Source of the DNA: CAWHHZ01 sp963829355
Lineage (GTDB): Bacteria > Acidobacteriota > Thermoanaerobaculia > Gp7-AA8 > JAHWKK01
Direction: 5' to 3'
Length of the DNA: 64,000 nt
NCBI GenBank assembly: GCA_963829355.1
Contig: CAWHHZ010000008.1
Location: 1 to 64,000 of the forward strand
Made by a program: the position numbers and the translations under genes. Below the pieces are notes generated by a model. That model saw nothing but the letters and a program-made list of their open reading frames with translations. It was not told the DNA's origin and made no database searches. Every line of letters starts with the position of its first letter. Within the stretch, counting starts at the first letter, position 1. Positions 31,328 through 38,237 of the stretch are shown here, piece by piece.

Positions 31328-34300
31328 CGATCCGCTCGATCGTTCCCTCGAGAGCCTTCCCGGCGTAGACCGTCCCCGTGAGCGGATCGACGACAGGAGG
31401 CATGGTCGTCGTCGTGACCGGCTTCTCGGAGCGCCAGACGATTCGCGAGTCGGGCGCTCCTACGCCACCCGCCCAGGGAGATGTGGTCCCAGCGAGGAGC
31501 TCGGCCAGCGTCGGAAAGAGCTCGGTCACGGGACGGAAGGTGCCGCTCTCAGTCCAGCGCTGGTCGATATCGGTGAGGTCGACGAGAATCGCGTAACCTT
31601 CAGAATCGATGACGACCGCGAGATCGCTTCCCGCGACCGCTCGCACGGCGTACGCTCCGGTCGGGATCCAGATGACGTCGACGAGATGCCGATCCGCGAG
31701 GTATTGCGTCATCATCTCCTGGTCGCGGTTCGTGCCCCCCACCTCGACGACCATGAGCCCAGCGCCTGCCGCAGGCACGAGGACGTAGTCGCGCGTCGCT
31801 TCCTGTCCGGCGATCGAGCCGCGGCGTCCCTTGGGTTGCTGCTTCGGATCCGCGGCAGGAGCGACGGGAGCGTTGTCCGCCGCTTCGATCCGCCACGAGT
31901 GACGCGCCGGCGCACCGAAGCGAAGAATCGTTCCGGGCCAGTTCGTCTGGATCGCTTCGATCATCGGATGATCGAAGAGCTTGAGACCGACTCCGCGGTC
32001 GAAGCAGGGTGTGCTCTGGAAGAGAGCATCCGACTTCTTGACCGCAAGATCGAGCACGCCTTTCCGCACCTCGGAACCAATGACCGCCAGATCCGAGGAG
32101 GAGAGCGATGGGAAGATCTCCATTCCGGGAGAGAAGCGGAGATTGGGGATTGTCTCGGCTCCGAAGCTCTTGGGAGAACAGATCTCGTCCGCAGTCATCT
32201 CGGCGGTCGTCGCAAGCAAACGCTCACGCTTCTTCGTGAAGGAGAGCCCGCTGTCGTTCGTTTCGACCGCGTTGAGATCCCAGACGCCGGTTCCGTAGCC
32301 GAACAGGTTGATCACCGCCCAGGTCCGCTGGTTATAGATAATGCGGATCTCCTCTCCCGGCCGGGCGACCACGTCCGTGAAATTCGCTAGACCCTCACCC
32401 TCGGCTCGGGCGTGCCAGCGCATTCCGCGTGTGACGTTCTCGACCGTGATCCACTGGAACGGATACGGCGTGTCCTTCGCCTTCAACGCCAGGCCGAAGA
32501 GGACATCCTCATTCCCGGGAACGGGCGCGATGTCCCCGTTTGCGAGCTGGGTCAGCGAGTCGAAGTCGTGCGACTCGGTCTCGTCCTGTGAGAGAACCTC
32601 GATCCCTCGCGGGATCGCCTCGACCTCGGAACTGCTGAAGATGGAGCTATTCGCTCCTGACGCGCCGGGCGCCCAGGAGACAACCGCCGAGGCTCTGGAG
32701 GTGGGTGTTTCGACGGGTGCCGAGTCGCCGAGGAAGTCGGAAACACGCCAGCTCCGCAGAAAGCCGAAGGTGGAACCGACACCTGTCGTCCAGACGCGTC
32801 CATGACGGTCGATTGCGACGGCGTGGTAGTTCTGTCCTTCCGCACGGGCGTAGCCACGCGGGACCGCGCTGGCGAAGGGACGGGTGACGTCCCAGGCGCT
32901 GATGCCCCCCTCGAGAGCTGCCACAAAGAGGAGGTTGTCGTAGAGCTCGAGGTCACGCAGACTTCCCTCGTCGAGCGTGAGCGTGTCGACCGGGCCCTCC
33001 GGTGCGCGCGTCGCGAACGACAGCGTGATGGAGCTGCCACCGGTAACCTGCCCCGATGAGCCTTTCGCCTGCCCGAGAAGGAGTGGCTCGTCTTCCGTAT
33101 CGGAGATCGTCGCCTTCAATGTGAGGCGGTAGAGCGCCCCACGACTGAGTGAGCCGCGCGGTGTGATCGTGATTCGGCGGCCGGCCGAATCGGACGAAAA
33201 GCGAACGAGGTTGCCGACGCTCACCCATCCATTCGGGTCCGCGGCATTCTGGTTCATCGACAGGTCGAATCGATCGGCCAGCCACGCATGAATGGCGTCG
33301 GCCGAGGAGTCGGGACCGAGGTCGATCGGCTCGTTGAAGACGACCGAGACCGTAGCTCGGGGATCGACGGCTTTCCTCGGGCTCGAGACGAGGATGAGAC
33401 GATGCCCCGTCTTCGCGCCAAGCTCAAGGTTATCCGGCCCCTTGAGGCTTTTTCCTGTCGAGGTATTCAAAAGGTGTGCTTCGGGAGCGATCTCACCTTC
33501 GGTGAGCGGGACGAGCCGCTTCGCCTTCGCGAGTCCGTTCGCGAACGTGACGGTCCATTCGCTCGTCTCCCATGCTCCCTCCAATGTTGCGAGATCGATG
33601 ATCTCGACATCGAACAGAGAGCCGAAGACCGGGTAGGGGCCGGTCACATTGTCGGCGAGCGGCGGAACGACGAATCCGACTCCCGGGTCCGTGGCGGCGA
33701 TCGGATCGTAGACCTTGCGGAATGCCTCGTAGCCTCCCCATGTCACGCCACTGATCGTGAACGATGTATCCGAGATTGCCGGGACTGCGGCACCCTTCGT
33801 CCCGGCTTTGAGGGCGTTGACGTACATCCACGAGAAGACGCTCGAATGCAGCTCCTGCGCAGCGCTGTCGATGATCGCCCAGACGAGACTCCTGCCCGCC
33901 GGCAGGAGAGGAGCCATGATCGCGTAGGTGCCTGGGTCGGTGGCGCCGGGGAGAACGTCTTTGATCGGTGCGGTCTCTCCTGCGAAGAGTTGGATTCCTT
34001 TGCCCTTCGCAGAAGCCGTCGACTCCGGAGGCTTCGTGGTGAAGCTGCCATCGCGAAGATCGATCGTATCCATCGGCATCAAGCGTGGGCCGCGCGTTGA
34101 TTCGCCGAGGAGACCGAGGAGCCATGGGAGTGATGGATCCGTTCCCGCTTCCTCACGGATCGACAACTGAAGCCGCTTTGTCGCGACGCATGGACGAGAC
34201 GAGTGCGAATCGTTCGTTCCCACGCCACAATCAAACTCGAGCCTGATCGCGGTGCCGAAGTGCACTTGATCCGAAAAGCTTGGGACGGCGTCGAACGGTT

Positions 34301-35000
34301 GCGCCGAGGTCACCTGGTCCGCGTGCACAAGCGTCGGCTGATCGAACGCTCCAGCCGGCACAGTGATGGTGATGTTCTCGGCGGTCGTGAAAGTGGTCTC
34401 GACGCCGACGGGGGCGATGAAGCCTCGCTGGTCCTCGGTGATGAAAGGGGTGAGGGGGACGATGGCGATGAGGTTGCCGGCGCTGTTCAGGACGCGGAGG
34501 TCGATCTGGTCGTGGATGGTGACTGCGTCACAGGTTGGAGGCGAGAGACGAGAGGCGAGAGGCGAAGTGCAGTCGCCGATCCTGAAGGTGAAGGCCCCAT
34601 TCGAGTCTGCTGATGCCTGATATTGCGTCGTGAAGTCGTTGGAGCGGCGCGTAGCAATGGCCGTGGCGCCAAGGGGCAGGGCGCCGGGGGCGCCGAACAC
34701 GGTCGAGTGGCCGGTCTCGTCGGGGATCGTGATGTGGATCTTCGTCGGATCGACGGTGCCGGTTTCATCGCCGAGGAAGGTTCTGAGCGTCGTGAAGGAG
34801 AAGGTGTAGGGGGTGCCGAGGGGGGTGCCGTTGGGACCGCGGACCGCCGGGGAAACGGTGACGAGGTACGTCGTCGAAGGGGCGAGAGGCGAGAGATGAG
34901 AGGCGAGAGTCCAGGTGATGGAGCCGCCGTCGGCTGTGATGGTGCCCTGGGGGCGTTCGCCGTTCAGGGTGTTGGTGAGGATGAGGGAGTCCTCGGTCAC
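31212..35000 (-). CDS. RHS protein segment 4: Ig-like and propeller-like carrier
   Basis: A 1262-codon open stretch. It begins inside a bacterial Ig-like (Big_5) domain (APSTTYLVTVSPAVRGPNGT). It then contains ZU5/Big-type segments and a region with recurring short blades (LYDNLLFVAALEGGISAWDV, YHAVAIDRHGRVWTTGVGS, DYVLVPAAGAGLMVVEVGG) resembling a beta-propeller. It ends near 31225 at GGIIPLR, where the next frame continues. There is no start codon of its own. Confidence 0.68.
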   Translation of the reverse strand: MTEDSLILTNTLNGERPQGTITADGGSITWTLASHLSPLAPSTTYLVTVSPAVRGPNGTPLGTPYTFSFTTLRTFLGDETGTVDPTKIHITIPDETGHSTVFGAPGALPLGATAIATRRSNDFTTQYQASADSNGAFTFRIGDCTSPLASRLSPPTCDAVTIHDQIDLRVLNSAGNLIAIVPLTPFITEDQRGFIAPVGVETTFTTAENITITVPAGAFDQPTLVHADQVTSAQPFDAVPSFSDQVHFGTAIRLEFDCGVGTNDSHSSRPCVATKRLQLSIREEAGTDPSLPWLLGLLGESTRGPRLMPMDTIDLRDGSFTTKPPESTASAKGKGIQLFAGETAPIKDVLPGATDPGTYAIMAPLLPAGRSLVWAIIDSAAQELHSSVFSWMYVNALKAGTKGAAVPAISDTSFTISGVTWGGYEAFRKVYDPIAATDPGVGFVVPPLADNVTGPYPVFGSLFDVEIIDLATLEGAWETSEWTVTFANGLAKAKRLVPLTEGEIAPEAHLLNTSTGKSLKGPDNLELGAKTGHRLILVSSPRKAVDPRATVSVVFNEPIDLGPDSSADAIHAWLADRFDLSMNQNAADPNGWVSVGNLVRFSSDSAGRRITITPRGSLSRGALYRLTLKATISDTEDEPLLLGQAKGSSGQVTGGSSITLSFATRAPEGPVDTLTLDEGSLRDLELYDNLLFVAALEGGISAWDVTRPFASAVPRGYARAEGQNYHAVAIDRHGRVWTTGVGSTFGFLRSWRVSDFLGDSAPVETPTSRASAVVSWAPGASGANSSIFSSSEVEAIPRGIEVLSQDETESHDFDSLTQLANGDIAPVPGNEDVLFGLALKAKDTPYPFQWITVENVTRGMRWHARAEGEGLANFTDVVARPGEEIRIIYNQRTWAVINLFGYGTGVWDLNAVETNDSGLSFTKKRERLLATTAEMTADEICSPKSFGAETIPNLRFSPGMEIFPSLSSSDLAVIGSEVRKGVLDLAVKKSDALFQSTPCFDRGVGLKLFDHPMIEAIQTNWPGTILRFGAPARHSWRIEAADNAPVAPAADPKQQPKGRRGSIAGQEATRDYVLVPAAGAGLMVVEVGGTNRDQEMMTQYLADRHLVDVIWIPTGAYAVRAVAGSDLAVVIDSEGYAILVDLTDIDQRWTESGTFRPVTELFPTLAELLAGTTSPWAGGVGAPDSRIVWRSEKPVTTTTMPPVVDPLTGTVYAGKALEGTIERIDVETPRIRLVVDTGQGTVAETGGIIPLRSRSSARHPRV
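34540..34567. repeat. GGCGAGA heptamer repeat
   Basis: Four units (GGCGAGA, GACGAGA, GGCGAGA, GGCGAAG) inside RHS segment 4, encoding SPLASRLSP on the minus strand. It is flanked by a short Cys pair (GDCTSP...PPTCD). Confidence 0.6.
34881..34908. repeat. GGCGAGA heptamer repeat
   Basis: Four units (GGCGAGA twice, GATGAGA, GGCGAGA), encoding LASHLSPLAP on the minus strand in RHS segment 4. Confidence 0.6.
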
Positions 35001-35070
35001 CGACGCGGGGTCGATGCCGGGACTGAACGCGACGCGGACGCTGGTCGTCAGCGAAACCTCGGTGGCGCCG

Positions 35071-36072
35071 TCAGCCGGGGTCGTGGAGCTGATCTCCGGC
35101 GGCTGGGGGACGTGCGTGAGACCGACGATCGGGACGATCTCGTCTTTCGCGGGAGCGTTCGGGTGCGGGTAGCGCGTCGCCTTCGCCGGACGCGTGATGG
35201 CGCTGGTCGAGCTGGAAGGCGGGCGCGGGATCGGCGACTACGGGGATGGCGAAGAGGCCGCTGGTGGGAGTGAGCGAGCTCACTCCGAGAGCGGCGAGCG
35301 GCGAGTGGCGAGTGTCGAGTGAGAGGATCTGCGCGTCGGGGAGGAGGCGGCCGGAGGCGGTTTTGATCGTGCCCCAGGCCCAGGCCATTGGTTGCTCGGC
35401 GACCAGGATGAGGTAGCGGCCTTCGGTGGTGATTCCGAGGTTCGGGAGGCCGGTGGTGGGGTCCTCGTTTAGCGTCGAAGTCCTCTCCCCTGACCCCTCT
35501 CCCGGGGGGAGAGGGGAAGTGCGGCTTGCGAGCTGGAAGATGCGGCCGTAGGGGGTGGCGTCGAGGACCTGGGCGAGGATTACCTGGGAGTCGGGTTCCA
35601 GAGCGCCGAGGCCGAAGGTCACGCGTGCGGGTTTCCAGAGATCGATCGGCTGGCCAGGGTCGGCGATGCCGTCGCCGTCGAGGTCGGTCGGTTCCTGGTC
35701 GAAGCGCTGCATCGCCAGTTCGAAGCCGCCGGCGATGCGGAATCCTGGGATCGTTCCGAAGGACTCGAGCTCACTCTGGGCTAAGGTGCGCGATTCGGCG
35801 CGGACGGGCTCGACCGTGGCGCCGGGAGGGATCTCGACGACGACGTCGCCTTCACCGGAGACACGTCCTCCCTCGGGGCCGATGATCTGGCTCCGCGGCA
35901 ACGCGTACGGGTACGGCTGGATCCGCACGTTCTCGTAACCGACTTTGAGGATCACCTCGCTCGCTCGCTCGGACGGAGCGAGATGGAAAACCGAATGGAG
36001 GCTGGTGCCGTCGAGCGAGCGATAAAGAACGAGATCGGCCGCGTACGGGGGCTCGCTCAGGATCGATGCCAT
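35071..36072 (-). CDS. RHS protein segment 3
   Basis: The carrier region continues: LVLYRSLDGTSLHSVFHLAP, then PEGGRVSGEGDVVVEIPPGA, a ZU5-like phrase. RTSPLPPGEGSGERTS and DTRHSPLAALGV are encoded by inserted DNA repeats (a palindrome at 35494-35516, heptamers at 35293-35320). The last 40 codons are noise after a frame change near 35200. Confidence 0.6.
   Translation of the reverse strand: MASILSEPPYAADLVLYRSLDGTSLHSVFHLAPSERASEVILKVGYENVRIQPYPYALPRSQIIGPEGGRVSGEGDVVVEIPPGATVEPVRAESRTLAQSELESFGTIPGFRIAGGFELAMQRFDQEPTDLDGDGIADPGQPIDLWKPARVTFGLGALEPDSQVILAQVLDATPYGRIFQLASRTSPLPPGEGSGERTSTLNEDPTTGLPNLGITTEGRYLILVAEQPMAWAWGTIKTASGRLLPDAQILSLDTRHSPLAALGVSSLTPTSGLFAIPVVADPAPAFQLDQRHHASGEGDALPAPERSRERRDRPDRRSHARPPAAGDQLHDPG
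35293..35320. repeat. Diverged heptamer repeat
   Basis: Four heptamers of the form GGCGAGY (GGCGAGC, GGCGAGT twice, GTCGAGT), encoding DTRHSPLAAL. It is probably the same family as the other GGCGAGA arrays. Confidence 0.5.
35494..35516. repeat. Palindromic insert within coding sequence
   Basis: CCCCTCTCCC and GGGAGAGGGG form a perfect 10-bp stem around GGG. The surrounding codons read SPLPPGEGSGE, a repeat-derived peptide unlike the adjacent domain. Confidence 0.6.
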
Positions 36073-36613
36073 CGGCGAGCTCGAGCTCCTCGCTCACCCA
36101 CGCCTGGATCGCCGTACCCGAGGGGAGCGGCGCGAGGCCGGACGCAGGATCGGGGTTCGAGACCGCCAGTGTCGCGACGGAACGCTCGGTCGGCAGAATG
36201 GTCTCGGGACTGAAAGAGAGATCGACGGTGGAAGCGTGGAGAATTGCTTCAACGTCGGCGGCCGTTGCAACGCCCTCGAGCGGCGAGCCGGATGCCGGAG
36301 CTGCAGGCGTGCGGAAGTTCTCGAGACCATCCGGATATACGAGCGCAATTGCGAACGATCCGCTTTCACTCATGCCGGACCCGATCGAGATACCGCTGAT
36401 CGTTGCGACTCCATCAGGATCGATGTTTACGACGGATTCGAGCACGAACCATTCGTTGCGGTCGTGATCGTAAGCGACGGCTGTCAGGGTCTGGTTCGCG
36501 GCGAGGATCGCATCGCGCGGAACGGAGAAGGTTACGGTCGCCGTGGCGAGGGAGGAGTGGAGAGAGAGGAAGGTGCCTCCGTTCTTGCCGGTAGCTCCCC
36601 CACTAGCCGCCAA
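35852..36613 (-). CDS. RHS protein segment 2
   Basis: The frame continues the extracellular carrier: SLHSSLATATVTFSVPRDAI, then VAYDHDRNEWFVLESVVNID and VATLAVSNPDPASGLAPLPS. It is real to about ELELADGIDPE (36065); the Arg/Ser-rich end is out of frame. There are no catalytic motifs. It probably forms beta-sandwich domains. Confidence 0.6.
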   Translation of the reverse strand: MAASGGATGKNGGTFLSLHSSLATATVTFSVPRDAILAANQTLTAVAYDHDRNEWFVLESVVNIDPDGVATISGISIGSGMSESGSFAIALVYPDGLENFRTPAAPASGSPLEGVATAADVEAILHASTVDLSFSPETILPTERSVATLAVSNPDPASGLAPLPSGTAIQAWVSEELELADGIDPERAPVRGRSRSLSLARRHQPPFGFPSRSVRASERGDPQSRLRERADPAVPVRVAAEPDHRPRGRTCLR

Positions 36614-37076
36614 CTGGCCGAATCCGAATTTCAGCGCTCCCCAAAGGGCTCCAGCCGTGTGGAAGAAGGCCGGCGAGCGACTGCTGGCCGACCGACGTGA
36701 ATGTCACGGTCGTGCCGGTGGGGAGGGTGCCGGCGGGAATCGAGAGTGTTGCGGGAAGTGTGACTGCTGTCTCTCCTCCGTGCTGGAGACTGATTTCGGT
36801 TCCATCCGCCGCTGTCGCCGAGGGGCCGAGCTCGTCGAGGAATGCACCGAGGGCGTCGACGGCCGCGCCTGCGGGCATCACCACCTGCCGCCAGGCCGTC
36901 GTATGACCGGGTGCGGAGATCGTGATCGTATGCACGCCTTCCGACAGCCTCATCGCGTATCGACCGCGATGGTCCGTGGTGGTCCCGCTCTGTGCGAGGC
37001 CTGCAAGGGCTGTCGTGAGAATCAGCAGGAGAAGAGTTCCCTGCCGGAGGAGTCGCTGTTCGAAGAAAGGCTTCAT
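36603..37076 (-). CDS. RHS protein segment 1: signal peptide and N-terminal domain
   Basis: It starts MKPFFEQRLLRQGTLLLLIL with a cleavable signal peptide (to about ALAGLAQS). DHRGRYAMRLSEGVHTITIS is a carboxypeptidase-regulatory-like fold. The stop (VGG, then TAG) lies at a frame change near 36605-36620, next to a run of five C. Confidence 0.7.
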   Translation of the reverse strand: MKPFFEQRLLRQGTLLLLILTTALAGLAQSGTTTDHRGRYAMRLSEGVHTITISAPGHTTAWRQVVMPAGAAVDALGAFLDELGPSATAADGTEISLQHGGETAVTLPATLSIPAGTLPTGTTVTFTSVGQQSLAGLLPHGWSPLGSAEIRIRPVGG

Positions 37077-37305
37077 ACGTTGAGGCTCCGTGCTCGAAGC
37101 GAGCGCGTGGGATGGGAAACGAGTTTGTGAGTGATTGCACAGCAGAGCTTGGTTCGAGAAGCGTCACGTCCGGCGAAAAAGTGGAGATCCCTCGCATGCC
37201 CTCCCACCCACCCGCTCGGGATGACAGGGCAGGATGCCAGTCGGTGAGAGCGACAGGCGGAGGTTCACATGATCGTCCGTGTGCATCCGGGGATGACGAC
37301 GGTCA

Positions 37306-37335
37306 TTCCTTACGTTGCTATACTCAGGTAAGGAA
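37306..37335. promoter_or_regulatory. AbrB-module promoter/operator
   Basis: TTCCTTAC (37306-37313) and GTAAGGAA (37328-37335) are perfect inverted arms. Between them lies TATACT (37319-37324), a good -10 box. The right arm also contains AAGGA, the ribosome binding site for the ATG at 37342. Binding of the AbrB-type antitoxin here would block both transcription and initiation. Confidence 0.65.
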
Positions 37336-37341
37336 AACGTG

Positions 37342-37581
37342 ATGAGCGAGACATCCTCCAAGTTGACCAGCAAAGGGCAGACGACCGTCCCCAAAGAAGT
37401 TCGTGAAGCTCTCGGACTGAAGCCCGGAGACCAGATCTCCTGGGAAGTCCGAGGTGGGACGGCGACCATCTCATCGACAAAGCGCCATCCTTTCTTCGAC
37501 CTCGAGGGAATCATCAAGACAGGTCCGGCGAATGTGGTGGAGGCCGTCCGCGAGGCTCGAAAGCGGAGAGGTCGCATCTGA
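37342..37581 (+). CDS. AbrB/VapB-type antitoxin
   Basis: 79 aa. SSKLTSKGQTTVPKEVREAL and KPGDQISWEVRGGTATIS are the swapped-hairpin AbrB DNA-binding fold. The C-terminal helix PANVVEAVREARKRRG binds the toxin. The ATG at 37342 is chosen because AAGGA lies seven bases upstream and the fold begins there. Three bases separate its stop from the toxin gene. Confidence 0.87.
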   Translation: MSETSSKLTSKGQTTVPKEVREALGLKPGDQISWEVRGGTATISSTKRHPFFDLEGIIKTGPANVVEAVREARKRRGRI

Positions 37582-37584
37582 GAA

Positions 37585-37998
37585 ATGCCGGTTCTCGTCG
37601 ATGCGAACTTCATCATCTCGTTCTTTATTGAACGTAATCGGTCGCAGCGTGAACTCTCGAGAGAGCTCTTCGAACAGGCGGCGGCAGGACAGACTTCGCT
37701 GCTACTCGCCCAGTTGACGGTTTTCGAAACGGCGTACGTGCTGCAGAGTGTGTACGACCAGTCACCGCGAGAGACCGCAGTGATCATCGAGTCGCTACTA
37801 CAAACCCCGGGCTCGAAAGTCATTGACGATGTCCCCTGGTCGAGACTGATCACCCTCTGGCCCGATTTCGTACCGCACCTGACCGACGCCGCTCTCGCCT
37901 CGATCGCCATCGAGGAATCATGTGTGGTGGCCACCTTCGACAAGCGCTTCGTTCGGCGGCTCCGCAAGCTCGAGATCGAGGTGTGGGAGCCGGAGTGA
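37585..37998 (+). CDS. VapC-like PIN-domain toxin
   Basis: 137 aa. PVLVDANFIISFFIERNRSQ carries the first Asp. The second acidic residue is in LTVFETAYVL, and HLTDAALASIA followed by VATFDKRF gives the remaining acidic residues of a PIN nuclease. It forms a pair with the AbrB antitoxin. The module sits between two giant secreted-protein genes on the opposite strand. Confidence 0.87.
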   Translation: MPVLVDANFIISFFIERNRSQRELSRELFEQAAAGQTSLLLAQLTVFETAYVLQSVYDQSPRETAVIIESLLQTPGSKVIDDVPWSRLITLWPDFVPHLTDAALASIAIEESCVVATFDKRFVRRLRKLEIEVWEPE

Positions 37999-38179
37999 GC
38001 GCGCCGGCGCTGCGCAGTCGATGAGAAGCTTGAAGGGCGCGCGTCTCCCCCGCACAGATTCCTCAGTCGCGCCGGGGGCGCTCCTTCGGAATGACAGGTC
38101 GTCTTTGTCTGCGCTCAGTACGACCGGGTTTTCGGCGTCGGTCGGTGGCGCGGTAAGGGTCTCCGTTTCGTGCATTCCT

Positions 38180-38221
38180 GCGCAGGCTGGGAGCCTGCGC
38201 TCCGCCGGCAGGGGTGCCGGC
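38180..38221. terminator. Tandem GC hairpins between convergent genes
   Basis: GCGCAGGCT-GGG-AGCCTGCGC (38180-38200) is followed directly by GCCGGCA-GGGG-TGCCGGC (38204-38221). They lie between the end of the PIN gene (plus strand, 37998) and the end of the Ig-repeat gene (minus strand, 38238), and could end transcription or act as REP sequences. There is no strong T-run. Confidence 0.5.
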
Positions 38222-38237
38222 GCTCCTCTTTGGACGT

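Larger units (their letters stand above)
24533..37076 (-). pseudogene. RHS polymorphic toxin, whole locus (about 4180 codons)
   Basis: Seven successive open segments on one strand together encode a single protein: signal peptide and carboxypeptidase-regulatory-like domain, Ig-like and propeller-like carrier, RHS/YD-repeat cage, RHS-associated core, and a variable C-terminal toxin. Protein homology passes directly across each of six frame changes (near 36610, 35950, 35050, 31220, 29765 and 29190), with no deletions or IS insertions. This could be a pseudogene, but scattered indel errors in a long-read consensus would give the same picture. RHS proteins enclose the toxin in a beta-cocoon and release it into competitors. 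Confidence 0.8.

Noticed and set aside
33288..34100. 270-codon plus-strand frame
   Set aside because: It lies inside RHS segment 4 on the other strand and shows no domain or ribosome binding site.
31212..37076. RHS N-terminal carrier as independent genes
   Set aside because: Segments lack start codons and ribosome sites, and domains continue from one frame to the next, so they belong to one gene.
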